64,000 nt of DNA from Burkholderia cepacia GG4 (GTDB taxonomy: Bacteria > Pseudomonadota > Gammaproteobacteria > Burkholderiales > Burkholderiaceae), in contig NC_018513.1 in assembly GCF_000292915.1 (NCBI RefSeq), positions 186,001-250,000 on the forward strand. The letters are read 5' to 3'. The position numbers were made by a program, and so were the translations under genes. The notes below the pieces were generated by a model, which ran no database searches, was not told the DNA's origin, and saw nothing but the letters and a program-made list of their open reading frames with translations. Shown piece after piece: positions 45,910-54,513 of the stretch (the stretch's first letter is position 1; each line of letters starts with the position of its first letter).

Positions 45910-47076
45910 TCACTGCGCGCGCAGCGCGTCGACGATGTTCAGCCGCGCGGCACGCATCGCCGGCAGGAATCCGCCGACCAGCCCCATCACCAGCGAGAAC
46001 AGCAGCGTCTTCACGACGATCGCGGGCGTCAGCACGAAACGGAACGACAGGTCCGAGAAGGTCTGGAAGTTGGTGGTCGAGAACGACGCGAACTCCATCA
46101 GCGACGCGCACGCGAGCCCCGCGACCCCGCCGACGAAGCCGAGCAGCAGCGCCTCCAGCAGGAACGCGGCGAGCACGTTCATGCGCTTGAAGCCGAGCGC
46201 GCGCAGCGTGCCGATCTCGGCGGTGCGGTTCGCGACCGACGCGTACATCGTGATCATCGCGCCGATCATCGCGGCGATCGAGAAGATCGTCGACAGCGTG
46301 ATCCCGAGGATGTTGATGAAGGTCGACAGCGCCCTCGACTGGTCGCCGTAGAAGGTCTGCTCGCGTTTCGCCTCGTCGGTCAGCCGCGGGTCCACGTCGA
46401 TGTCTGCCTTGAAGCGCGCGAAGCCGTCGGCGCTCGGGATGCGCAGCACCATCGACGAATAGCTGGTACGCCGGAACGACTGCATCAGCTGATCGACGTC
46501 GCCCCAGATTTCCGAATCGAAGCCGCTGCCGCCCGCGTCGAACACGCCGACGACGGTCCAGTCGCGCTGCGCGAAATGCAGGCGGTCGCCGAGCTGGGTG
46601 CCGCTGAAGCCTTTCGCGATCGCGCTGCCGACGACGATCTCCGACGAGCCGGGCGTGAACGTGCGGCCGGCCACGAGCTTCACGCGCGGGCGCAGCGCGA
46701 GGCCGGCCGGCGACACGCCGCGGATCACGACGTTCGACGGCTTGCCGGTCGACGTTTTCACGAGCGAGATCAGCACGACCGCTTCCTTCGACACTTGCGG
46801 CCGGCCGTCGGGGCCGAGCGCTACGGCCGGATGCATCTCGAGCGCGTTGGCCTGCTGGTGGTCGATCGCGCTCTGGATCTCGGTTTCCGCGCCCTTGCGG
46901 ATCACCACGACGTTGTCCGGCTCGCCGGTCGACACGAGCGTCTGCGTGAGCCCCGCGTCGAGCATCTGCACCGTCGCGAACACGAAGATCACCAGCGCCA
47001 TCCCGCCGGCGGTGAGCGCGGTCGTGAGCCGCCGGGTCCACAGGTTGCGCGCGATATACGTGAGCGGAATCGCCAT
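45910..47076 (-). CDS. ABC transporter permease (MacB/FtsX-type), second
   Basis: A 388-residue permease with one N-terminal span, a large periplasmic MacB-PCD-like domain and three C-terminal spans (ITLSTIFSIAAMIGAMITMY ...). The pattern TAEIGTLRALGFKRMNVLAA is typical of FtsX-domain permeases. It ends the four-gene unit: membrane fusion protein, ATPase, permease, permease. The gene starts 5 bases after the other permease. Confidence 0.93.
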   Translation of the reverse strand: MAIPLTYIARNLWTRRLTTALTAGGMALVIFVFATVQMLDAGLTQTLVSTGEPDNVVVIRKGAETEIQSAIDHQQANALEMHPAVALGPDGRPQVSKEAVVLISLVKTSTGKPSNVVIRGVSPAGLALRPRVKLVAGRTFTPGSSEIVVGSAIAKGFSGTQLGDRLHFAQRDWTVVGVFDAGGSGFDSEIWGDVDQLMQSFRRTSYSSMVLRIPSADGFARFKADIDVDPRLTDEAKREQTFYGDQSRALSTFINILGITLSTIFSIAAMIGAMITMYASVANRTAEIGTLRALGFKRMNVLAAFLLEALLLGFVGGVAGLACASLMEFASFSTTNFQTFSDLSFRFVLTPAIVVKTLLFSLVMGLVGGFLPAMRAARLNIVDALRAQ

Positions 47077-47080
47077 GCGC

Positions 47081-48235
47081 CTACCCGATCGCCCGCAGGC
47101 CTTCGACCACGCGCACGCGTGCCGCCTGCCACGCCGGCACGATCGCGGCCGCGATGCCGACCGCGACCGAGCAGGCGGCCTGCAGCGCCATCGTCTCGGT
47201 CGACACCCTGAACACCGGGAAGATGCCGCCCGCGGCCTGCTTGAAGAGGCGCGCGGCCGGCGACGTCGCGAGCATCCCGAGCCCGCCGCCGGCCACCGCG
47301 ATCACGACCGATTCGCCGAACACGATCAGCGCGAGAAAGCCGGGGCCGAAGCCGAGCGCCTTCAGCGTCGCGTATTCGGCGGTGCGCTCGCGCGCGCTCA
47401 TCGCCATCGCGTTGGCCATCACGGCCATGATGATCAGGATCACCACGTACGACACGAGGCGAATCGCCGCGATGATCTGGTTCGACATCGCGACGAAGCC
47501 GAGCTGGAACGCCTGCTCGGTCTCGGTCAGCGTTTCGGCGAGCGAGTTCTTGAATACGGCGTCGACGTTGCGCGCGATCGTGGCGCCGTCGTCCGGGTGC
47601 GCGACGCCGAGGATGAACACGCCGACCTGGTCGGCCTGCTTCGGCGTGCGCTTGCGCACCGTCTCGTTCAGGTATTCCCAGTGGAACACCAGCTGGCGCG
47701 TGATGGTCGAGTCGTCGCGGCCGTCGAGGATCCCGCGCACGACGAAATCCCACGTGCCGGGATAGATGGTGCCCTTCAGCGGAATCACGTCGCCGATCTT
47801 GAAGCCGAACTGCGTCGCGAGCTGGCGCCCGACGAGGCAGCCACGGCGGTCGCGGTCGTAGTCGGCGCGCTGCTGCGCCGGGAGGATGTATTCCGGATAC
47901 AGGTCGAGGTAGTTGTCCGACACCCCGAAGCTCGCGAAGAAGTTCTTCGGGTCGCGGTACACGCCGCCGAACCAGTTCGAGCGGACCACGGCCGTCACGC
48001 CGTCGATGCCGCGGATCCGGTTCTCGTAGCTGACCGGCAGCGGGAACACGAGCGAGATCGCGTTGCGCGTGACGAGCCGTCCGCTGGAGGCGGCGGCCGC
48101 GCCCGCGTACCACGCGTCGACGACGGTGTGCAGCAGCCCGAACGCCAGCACCGCAATGGTCAGCCCGAGCACGGTCAGCAGCGTGCGCAACCGGTGCCGC
48201 AGCGCATTGCGCGCGATCAGCTTCAGCACGTACAT
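47081..48235 (-). CDS. ABC transporter permease (MacB/FtsX-type), first
   Basis: A 384-residue permease of the same design: N-terminal span ([19 protein letters not shown]), periplasmic domain, and three C-terminal spans including [39 protein letters not shown] is the FtsX signature region. Two different permeases in one operon, rather than one MacB fusion, point to a heterodimeric exporter like the LolCDE or YknWXYZ type. Confidence 0.93.
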   Translation of the reverse strand: MYVLKLIARNALRHRLRTLLTVLGLTIAVLAFGLLHTVVDAWYAGAAAASSGRLVTRNAISLVFPLPVSYENRIRGIDGVTAVVRSNWFGGVYRDPKNFFASFGVSDNYLDLYPEYILPAQQRADYDRDRRGCLVGRQLATQFGFKIGDVIPLKGTIYPGTWDFVVRGILDGRDDSTITRQLVFHWEYLNETVRKRTPKQADQVGVFILGVAHPDDGATIARNVDAVFKNSLAETLTETEQAFQLGFVAMSNQIIAAIRLVSYVVILIIMAVMANAMAMSARERTAEYATLKALGFGPGFLALIVFGESVVIAVAGGGLGMLATSPAARLFKQAAGGIFPVFRVSTETMALQAACSVAVGIAAAIVPAWQAARVRVVEGLRAIG

Positions 48236-48253
48236 CGCGCGCGCTCCCGTCCG

Positions 48254-48961
48254 TCAGGCGGCGTGCCCATCGATCAGCTCCCCTTTTTCCAGATGCACGA
48301 GCGACTGCGCGGCGCCGGCCGCGTGCGCATCGTGGGTCACCATGATGATGGTCTTGCCGAGCTCGGCGTTCATCCGCTGCAGCATCGCGAGCACGTCGGT
48401 GGCCGACGCGCGGTCGAGGTCGCCGGTCGGCTCGTCGGCGACGATCAGCACGGGATCGGTGATCAGTGCACGTGCGATCGCGACGCGCTGCTGCTGACCG
48501 CCCGACAGCTCGGACGGGTAATGGCTCGTCCGGTCGCCGAGGTTCACCATGTCGAGCACCAGCTCGACGCGCTCGCGCCGTTCGCGGCGCGACAGGTGCG
48601 TGAGCATCAGCGGCAGTTCGACGTTCTCGAACGCGGTGAGCACGGGCATCAGGTTGTAGAACTGGAAGATGAAGCCGACGTTCGCCGCACGCCATTCGGC
48701 CAGTTGCGCTTCCTCGAGCCGCGAGATGTCGAGGCCGCCCACCCGCAGCTCGCCGCTGTCGGGCCGGTCGATGCCGGCCACGAGATTGAGCAGCGTGCTC
48801 TTGCCGGAACCCGAAGGCCCCATCAGCGCGACGAAGTCGCCTGCGCCGATGTCGAGCGTGATGTCGGTCAGCACCGGCACGATCTGGTTGCCGCGCCGGT
48901 ACGACTTCGCGACGTGGCTGATCTCGACGAGGGGCGGCGGGGCGTCGTTCACGCGGGCCAC
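48254..48961 (-). CDS. ABC transporter ATP-binding protein (MacB/LolD-like)
   Basis: A 235-residue ATPase: Walker [11 protein letters not shown]-loop [19 protein letters not shown], signature [14 protein letters not shown], Walker [13 protein letters not shown] and the H-loop VTHDAHA. It powers the two FtsX-type permeases. It follows the membrane fusion gene by a single base. Confidence 0.96.
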   Translation of the reverse strand: MARVNDAPPPLVEISHVAKSYRRGNQIVPVLTDITLDIGAGDFVALMGPSGSGKSTLLNLVAGIDRPDSGELRVGGLDISRLEEAQLAEWRAANVGFIFQFYNLMPVLTAFENVELPLMLTHLSRRERRERVELVLDMVNLGDRTSHYPSELSGGQQQRVAIARALITDPVLIVADEPTGDLDRASATDVLAMLQRMNAELGKTIIMVTHDAHAAGAAQSLVHLEKGELIDGHAA

Positions 48962-48962
48962 G

Positions 48963-50168
48963 CTATTTCTTCGCGACGGTCACTTTCGCGCCGTCGGTGA
49001 GCTTCGGGCCCGGCGCCAGCACGACCGTGTCGCCGGGCTTCACGCCGCGGATCGCGACGAGCTCGCCGATCCGTGCGCCCGTCGTCACGGCCGCCGCATG
49101 CACGGTGTCGTCCTTCACGACGAACACGACCGGCCGGCCGTCGCGCTCGACCACGGCGCTCGCCTGCACGGCCGTCACCGGCTGCCGGTCCTGCGGCGTC
49201 GCCGGCTTCGACAGGAACGCGATCTTCGCGCTCATGTCGGGCAGCACGCGCTCGTCGCGGTCGACGAAACGCACCTTCACGAGCACGGTCGCCTTCGAGC
49301 GGTCGACGGTCGGCACGATGCGCGACACGCGGCCCGCGAAGCGCATCTCGGGCAGTGCGTCGAGCTGGATCTCGCACGGCTGCTCGGCGCGGATCTTCGC
49401 GATGTTCGATTCCGCGACATCCGCCTCGACCTCGAGCGTGTCCATGTCGGCGATCGTCACGACCGCGCCCTTGCTGTCGGACGCGGACGAGAACGGCGTG
49501 ATGTTGTCGCCGACATTGGCGTGCTTCGCGAGCACGATCCCGTCGAACGGCGCGCGGATCACCGTCTGGTCGACCGCGACCTGCGCGGCCTGCGCGTTCG
49601 CTTCGGCCGACGCGATCGCGGCCTGGTCGCTGTTGATCGACGCGCGCGCCTTGTTCACGCGGGCCGTGTCGGTGTCGAGCTGCGCGGCCGGCACCGCGCC
49701 CTTCGGCGCGAGCACCGTGGTGCGGCGCAGCGCGATCTCGGCGTCCCTCAGTTCGGCCTGCTCGACGCCGAGATTCGCGCGGGCGACCTTCACCTGGGCG
49801 AGCGCCTGCGAGAGCGATGCCTCGACGTCGCGGCTTTCGAGCCGCGCGATGATCTCGTCCTTCTTCACGCGGGTGCCTTCGAGCACGCCGAGCCATTCGA
49901 CGCGTCCCTGGCCCTTCGACGCGACCGCGGCCTTGCGCTGCGGCACGACGTAGCCGGTCGCGTTGAGCTGGGTGTCGTTCTGGTACGGGTAGGCGGACGT
50001 GACGGACGTCGTGTCGACCGCCGGCCGGCCGGTGAGCGCCAGCGCGGCGACGATCGCGACGATGACGAGCGCGGCGGCGACCGCATAGCGGATCCACCGG
50101 CGCCGGCGTGGCGCGGGCGCGATCGGACGCCGGTCGATTTTCAGTTTGTCCAGATTGTGATCGGGCAA
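48963..50168 (-). CDS. HlyD/MacA-type membrane fusion protein
   Basis: Periplasmic adaptor of about 401 residues, with one N-terminal span (AVAAALVIVAIVAALAL), a biotinyl-lipoyl region (GYVVPQRKAAVASKGQGRV), a helical hairpin and barrel domains with VVFVVKDDTVHAAAV at the end. The start is uncertain: I use a TTG at 50168 with GAGG eight bases before; the frame stays open upstream. With the ATPase and permeases it forms a tripartite-like exporter, but no TolC-type gene is here. Confidence 0.88.
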   Translation of the reverse strand: MPDHNLDKLKIDRRPIAPAPRRRRWIRYAVAAALVIVAIVAALALTGRPAVDTTSVTSAYPYQNDTQLNATGYVVPQRKAAVASKGQGRVEWLGVLEGTRVKKDEIIARLESRDVEASLSQALAQVKVARANLGVEQAELRDAEIALRRTTVLAPKGAVPAAQLDTDTARVNKARASINSDQAAIASAEANAQAAQVAVDQTVIRAPFDGIVLAKHANVGDNITPFSSASDSKGAVVTIADMDTLEVEADVAESNIAKIRAEQPCEIQLDALPEMRFAGRVSRIVPTVDRSKATVLVKVRFVDRDERVLPDMSAKIAFLSKPATPQDRQPVTAVQASAVVERDGRPVVFVVKDDTVHAAAVTTGARIGELVAIRGVKPGDTVVLAPGPKLTDGAKVTVAKK

Positions 50169-50537
50169 TTTGGGCGCCTCGTGACGGCGGCGGTCGCGTG
50201 ACCGGCCGCGATCCGGTTGGGACGGAAGGAGGCCAGTATAGCGTTGCCGCGGCGGCCACGAGAGCCGGTTTGTCGGACGATTGACACAGGTCCCGGCGGC
50301 GCGTTGCGCGGGCCCGAAGCCCGCGCACCCGGGGAAACCCGAGGGATGCAGGCAACGTGTCAACTCGCCGTGCAGACGGTGCGTTATGGAGCCAGTGCGT
50401 CAGTATTTGTCGAGGCGAAACGGCGAGAGCCGACCCGCCCGGCGGTGACCGGCAACCCGGCGCGACTGATGTTCCGATGCGAATGCCTCGCATCTCTTAC
50501 CGGTACGTTTGACTTTTTCTCCGCTAAAGGAAGAACA
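50169..50537. other. Divergent intergenic region
   Basis: 370 bases between the exporter operon and the small secreted protein gene. I see no ORF with coding character; the plus strand has AAAGGAAG as ribosome-binding site just before 50538. Promoters must be here but none matches consensus well. Confidence 0.5.
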
Positions 50538-50771
50538 ATGAAGAAGACGCTCGCTTCGATCATGACCGCAGCATTCGCTCTCGCATCGGTTTCGGCATTC
50601 GCACAGGCGTCCGCGCCGGCAGCCGACATGTCGGCTGCTGCGCCGGCACCGGCCAAGAAGGATCACAGCAAGCCGAAGCACCAGCTGAAGCAACACGGTT
50701 CGGCAAAGGGCAAGGCGAAGGCCGCAGCCGCTTCGGCCGCCGGCACGAACGACGCAGGCTCGCAGAACTAA
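50538..50771 (+). CDS. Small secreted Lys/Ala-rich protein
   Basis: 77 residues. A clear signal peptide (MKKTLASIMTAAFALASVSAFAQ) is followed by Ala/Pro stretches and a Lys/His-rich segment KKDHSKPKHQLKQHGSAKGK; the mature part is very basic and probably disordered. AAAGGAAG precedes the ATG. I do not recognise a named family; such proteins are common in Burkholderia with unknown function. Its own terminator follows. Confidence 0.85.
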   Translation: MKKTLASIMTAAFALASVSAFAQASAPAADMSAAAPAPAKKDHSKPKHQLKQHGSAKGKAKAAAASAAGTNDAGSQN

Positions 50772-50812
50772 GCACGCCGTGTCGGGGCCGGCACCGCCGG
50801 CCGCCCGTCGCG

Positions 50813-50850
50813 AAACCCCGCACGCTTCGGCACGCGGGGTTTTGTTTTTT
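50813..50850 (+). terminator. Terminator after the small secreted protein gene
   Basis: Stem CCCCGC ... GCGGGG with an inner ACG / C-G rich loop, then TTTTGTTTTTTT. The next gene converges from the right. Confidence 0.8.
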
Positions 50851-51618
50851 TCAGGTGTCCGCCGTGTCCGGTGCATCCGGCGCGCCGGGCGGCGGCGCGC
50901 GCATCGCGTCGACTACCGTGCGCATGCGCCGCCAGTGCGACCCTTCCCAGAACACGCGCCGGCACACGTCGCACGCGGCAAAGCGCCGGTGCCGCTGGCT
51001 GACGCCGGCCGGCACGCGCGGCGCGGCGTCGGCCGCATCGAGCGGGTGCAGCGGCGCGTTGCAGCGCAGGCACAGCCGGAACGGCCGCATGTGCGGCGCG
51101 AGGTCGAGCCGCGCGAACAGCTCGCGCAACTGCTCGGCCGGCTGCTGCGCGTGCAGGTAGCAGCCGCGCACCACCGCGCGGCGTTTCAGCAGCTCGCGGT
51201 CGCGGGTCAGCACGGTCCGGCCTTCGCGCGCGGCGAGCGCGACGAGCTCGTCGTCACGGTAGTGATTGTCGTAGCAGGTGTCGAAGCCGGCCAGGCGCAG
51301 CAGCTGCGCGAGGCCGCCGAGATGCGCGTCGGCGACGAAGCACCAGCGGTCCGGTTGCGGCATCGGCGATGCGTCCGCCGGCCGCGCGCGCTGCGGATGG
51401 ATGTCGATGCGGTCGCCGTCGCCGAGCGGCCGGTCGAGCGCGGCCGGTGCGCCGTTCACGCAGAGCAGGCCGATTTCCGTATGCGGAACGCCGAGCGCCT
51501 CGATCGCGTGCTTGACCGTCGCGTCGCGCGCGAACGCATGCGCGAACGCCTGCTCGCGCTGCGCGCGCGAGAGAAACGCGTTCAGTTCACCGTGGAAGCG
51601 GAAGGTCGCGGTCGCCAT
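50851..51618 (-). CDS. Mut7-C RNase-domain protein with N-terminal ubiquitin-like domain
   Basis: A 255-residue protein. The N-terminal 80 residues have a ThiS/MoaD-like ubiquitin fold pattern (FRFHGELNAFLS, LGDGDRIDIHP). The C-terminal part is Mut7-C: FVADAHLGGLAQLLRLAGFDT and TVLTRDRELLKRR, as in PIN-like nucleases, followed by a zinc ribbon with two cysteine pairs (CLRCN and CDVC). Activity on RNA is proposed for the family but not shown; converges with the preceding gene. Confidence 0.9.
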   Translation of the reverse strand: MATATFRFHGELNAFLSRAQREQAFAHAFARDATVKHAIEALGVPHTEIGLLCVNGAPAALDRPLGDGDRIDIHPQRARPADASPMPQPDRWCFVADAHLGGLAQLLRLAGFDTCYDNHYRDDELVALAAREGRTVLTRDRELLKRRAVVRGCYLHAQQPAEQLRELFARLDLAPHMRPFRLCLRCNAPLHPLDAADAAPRVPAGVSQRHRRFAACDVCRRVFWEGSHWRRMRTVVDAMRAPPPGAPDAPDTADT

Positions 51619-51714
51619 CCGCGCAGTATCGCACCGCGCACGGCCGCTCGCCGGTGCTGCAGGTCGCCGCTATCTGTGTTTAACTCCCCGCTTCACGGGT
51701 CGAAGGAGCGGGAA

Positions 51715-52584
51715 ATGGATCTCGGATTTATCGGGCTGGGCGAAATGGGGCAGGCGATCGCGACGAACCTGCTGAAGGCGGGGCACGCCGTGCGGGTCTG
51801 GAACCGGTCGCGCGAGCGTGCCGAGCCGCTCGCCGCGTTCGGCGCGCAGATCGTCGCGTCGCCGGCCGACGCGTTTCGCGGCGATGCCGTGTTCTCGATG
51901 CTTGCCGACGATGCGGCCGCGCGCGAAGTGTTCGACGACGCGCTGCTCGCGCAGGCGCCGCGCGGCCTGATCCACGTGAACATGGCGACGGTGTCGGTCG
52001 CGCTGGCCGAGTCGCTCGCGCACGCGCATGCGTCGCGCGGCCTCGACTATGTTGCCGCGCCCGTGATGGGGCGCCCGGACGTCGCGGCCGCCGCGCGCCT
52101 GACGATCATGGCCGGCGGCCCGGCCGAGGCGATCGACCGCGTGCAGCCGCTGTTCGACGCGATCGGCCAGAAGACCTGGCGGTTCGGCTCGTTGCCGCAG
52201 CATGCGAACGTCGCGAAGATCGCGGCGAATTTCACGCTCGCATCGGCGATCGAGACACTCGGCGAGGCATCCGCGCTGCTTGGCGCGCACGGCGTCGCGA
52301 TGCGCGATTTTCTCGACGTGATCACGAGCAGCGTGTTCCCGGGGCCGGTCTACGAGGGCTATGGCGGGATGATCGCCGAGCGGCGCTACGAACCCGCGCG
52401 CTTCAAGGCGCGCCTCGGGCTGAAGGACGTCCGGCTCGCGCTGGCAGCCGGCGACGCTGCGGCGGTGCCGCTGCCGGTGGCGAGCGTCGTGCGCGACAGC
52501 CTGCTCGATGCGCTCGCGCACGGCGGCGGCGAACAGGACTTCGCGGTGCTCGGCGAAGTCGCGCTGCGCCGCGCGGGCCGCTGA
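51715..52584 (+). CDS. NAD(P)-dependent beta-hydroxyacid dehydrogenase family protein
   Basis: A 289-residue enzyme of the 3-hydroxyisobutyrate dehydrogenase/GLYR family. The nucleotide motif is GFIGLGEMGQAIA (residues 4-16), the substrate segment DYVAAPVMGRPDVA and the catalytic Lys lies in NVAKIAANF. The substrate is unknown; succinic semialdehyde or tartronate semialdehyde reductases have the same look. The latter would fit glucarate breakdown but is not in that operon. AAGGAGCGG precedes the ATG. Confidence 0.9.
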   Translation: MDLGFIGLGEMGQAIATNLLKAGHAVRVWNRSRERAEPLAAFGAQIVASPADAFRGDAVFSMLADDAAAREVFDDALLAQAPRGLIHVNMATVSVALAESLAHAHASRGLDYVAAPVMGRPDVAAAARLTIMAGGPAEAIDRVQPLFDAIGQKTWRFGSLPQHANVAKIAANFTLASAIETLGEASALLGAHGVAMRDFLDVITSSVFPGPVYEGYGGMIAERRYEPARFKARLGLKDVRLALAAGDAAAVPLPVASVVRDSLLDALAHGGGEQDFAVLGEVALRRAGR

Positions 52585-52655
52585 GCCGGCGCGGGACAGA
52601 CGCGCGGCACACGCGGCATAATTAACATTTTGTTTCTCTTTCGGCTGAGGCGGTG

Positions 52656-53294
52656 ATGAACTTGCATACGTGGTGGCTTTTCGTGGCGACGGTGTTCGTC
52701 GTGTCGGCGATTCCGGGTCCGAACATGCTGCTCGTGATGACTCACGGCGCACGGCACGGGCTGCGCCGCTCGTCGTCGACCATGGCTGGCTGCCTGACCG
52801 CGATGGTACTGATGCTGTCGGTATCGGCGGCGGGCCTCGGCGCGGTGCTGGAGGCATGGCCGGCAATGTTCAACACGCTGCGTTTCGCGGGCGCGGCCTA
52901 TCTCGTCTATCTCGGCGTGAAGGCGTGGCGCTCGGGCGCCGACGAGGTGCCGGCGGCCGACGCCGAACCGGCGGCGCGCCACGCGCCCAGCACGTCGCGC
53001 TGGGCGCTGTACCGCAACGGCTTCCTGGTTTCCGGCAGCAACCCGAAGGCGATCCTGTTCGCGGCCGCACTGCTGCCGCAGTTCATCAACGCAGCCGAGC
53101 CGACGCTTCCGCAGTTCGGCATCCTCGTCGTCACGTTCGCGGTGATCGAGGTGAGCTGGTATCTCGTCTACGCGTCGTTCGGCACGCGCATCGGCGCGAC
53201 ACTGAAGAGCCAGAGCGTCGCGAAGATCTTCAACCGGCTGACGGGCGGCATCTTCGTCGGCTTCGGCGCGATGATGGCGCTGGTCCGTCACTGA
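52656..53294 (+). CDS. LysE family amino-acid exporter
   Basis: A 212-residue RhtB/LysE translocator with six hydrophobic segments. The family motif is AIPGPNMLLVMTHGARHG near the start; NGFLVSGSNPKAILFAAALLPQF is the other. ATG at 52656 with GAGG five bases before; a GTG directly upstream is less likely. The exported compound is unknown. It lies 72 bases after the dehydrogenase gene. Confidence 0.93.
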   Translation: MNLHTWWLFVATVFVVSAIPGPNMLLVMTHGARHGLRRSSSTMAGCLTAMVLMLSVSAAGLGAVLEAWPAMFNTLRFAGAAYLVYLGVKAWRSGADEVPAADAEPAARHAPSTSRWALYRNGFLVSGSNPKAILFAAALLPQFINAAEPTLPQFGILVVTFAVIEVSWYLVYASFGTRIGATLKSQSVAKIFNRLTGGIFVGFGAMMALVRH

Positions 53295-53521
53295 TTCAGG
53301 CCCGCGCGGCCTGCCGAACGCCCCGCGCCTCGTCAGAGGGCGGGGCGTTCGCACATCTGCGCCCGTCGCGCCTGGCTTGCACGCTTGCACACGCTCCCAG
53401 ACAACTGCTCCGGCCCGCGCTCGGCGAGGTGCTCGACCGGGTAAACATGAAGGGGTCGGATGAAAACTAGCGATCTAGAGTGCGTATTCGAGGGAAAGTC
53501 CTTATTTTCTCTACGGAAATG

Positions 53522-53550
53522 TTGCAATGCGGAAACCGATTCGCTATAGT
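53522..53550 (+). promoter_or_regulatory. Promoter of the small RNA candidate
   Basis: TTGCAA at 53522-53527 and TATAGT at 53545-53550 with exactly 17 bases between. This is one of the best -35/-10 pairs in the window and points at a short stretch without an ORF. Confidence 0.65.
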
Positions 53551-53556
53551 TACACC

Positions 53557-53616
53557 TGTCTCCTCCATGTCTCCTCTGATATGGATTCAGCCCGCCTCTT
53601 AGGCGGGCTTTTTTTT
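53557..53616 (+). ncRNA. Candidate small RNA with anti-Shine-Dalgarno repeats
   Basis: From a predicted start near 53557 to the T run at 53616, about 60 nt. The 5' part is unstructured and holds TGTCTCCTC twice (53557-53565 and 53568-53576); the 3' end is a perfect terminator (AGCCCGCCT / AGGCGGGCT, loop CTT, eight T). TGTCTCCTC is complementary to GAGGAGACA, a strong ribosome-binding site. In this window it matches the VOC gene (4972-4980) and, over 11 nt as CTGTCTCCTCC, gudP (43633-43643). C-rich anti-SD small RNAs are a known class; I have no expression evidence. No other gene lies in 53295-53663. Confidence 0.6.
53589..53616 (+). terminator. Terminator of the small RNA candidate
   Basis: 9-bp perfect stem with loop CTT and a run of eight T. 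It could alternatively end read-through from the LysE gene, or (in reverse) from the OmpW gene, but the T run is on the plus side. Confidence 0.8.
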
Positions 53617-53663
53617 GCCCGCGATTTTGCCGCGGGCAGTCCATGCTTCCTCCGTCGCCGGCG

Positions 53664-54497
53664 TCAGAACTTGTAGGTCATCCCGACGTAGCTGATGATC
53701 GGGTCGGCCTTCAGGTCAGATTTCGACTCGGCGAGCACCGTGCCGTCGGCTGCCTTGATCGTCACCGTCGACGTCGTCTTCAGCGGGATGTAGGTCACCG
53801 ACGCGATCAGCCCGAAATGCTCGGTCATGTTGTACTGCAGGCCCGCGTTGAACACCGGCTGCCATGACGACGACGCCTTCGCTTCCACCGATGTCGTACC
53901 CGGCTTGCCCGCGCCCGCCGCGAGAATTGCGCCGAGGTTGTCCTGCGTCTGCTTGATGAAGTTCGTGTTGAGCTGCAGGTCGCTGAACCAGTTGTACGAG
54001 ACGCCGAGGCCGAGGAACGGCCGGAACTTCGCGTTCGCCTGCCCGAAGTAGTACTGCAGCAGCACGGCCGGGCTCCATTGCCGCACGCTCTTCACGATCG
54101 GGTTCACCGACGCGAGGCCGATGTTCTGCGTGCCGAGCGCGCCGGCCGGTCCTGGCGGCTTGATCGTCCCCTGGGCCGACACCTTGAACACCGGCGGCAC
54201 GCCGGCCACCGACGTGACCGCGATGTGGTCGGTCAGGAAGTGGCTGACCGTCAGGCCGACCGTATCCGCGCCGCTGGTGCGCAGCCCGGTGCCCGGCGAC
54301 GTGAACGACGCCGGCAGTCGCAGCGGGGTGTTGATCGGCGTCGGCGCGACATTGGTCGTCATCGGCGTGCTGCTCTGCTGCGGCATCACGTGGAACCAGC
54401 CGAGCGTGACGACGTTGCTGCCAGCGCTCTGCGCGTGCGCCGCGAGCGGCGCCAGGGCGGCGGCCCCGGCCGCCGCGCAGAGAAGGGTCTTCTTCAT
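53664..54497 (-). CDS. OmpW family outer membrane protein
   Basis: A 277-residue beta-barrel of the OmpW type with signal peptide (MKKTLLCAAAGAAALAPLAAHAQ). Mature features: GWFHVMPQQSS at the start, TVGLTVSHFLTDHIAV, a GVPPVFKVSAQG stretch, YYFGQANAKFRPFLGLGVSYNW, and a final Phe in YVGMTYKF needed for barrel assembly. OmpW channels move small hydrophobic compounds. It follows two DUF2957 lipoprotein genes and is probably in one unit with them. Confidence 0.95.
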   Translation of the reverse strand: MKKTLLCAAAGAAALAPLAAHAQSAGSNVVTLGWFHVMPQQSSTPMTTNVAPTPINTPLRLPASFTSPGTGLRTSGADTVGLTVSHFLTDHIAVTSVAGVPPVFKVSAQGTIKPPGPAGALGTQNIGLASVNPIVKSVRQWSPAVLLQYYFGQANAKFRPFLGLGVSYNWFSDLQLNTNFIKQTQDNLGAILAAGAGKPGTTSVEAKASSSWQPVFNAGLQYNMTEHFGLIASVTYIPLKTTSTVTIKAADGTVLAESKSDLKADPIISYVGMTYKF

Positions 54498-54513
54498 CAC
54501 GGCTTCTCTCCGC

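Noticed and set aside
46598..49000. 800-codon plus ORF antisense to the ABC exporter
   Set aside because: Shadow of three well-supported minus genes.
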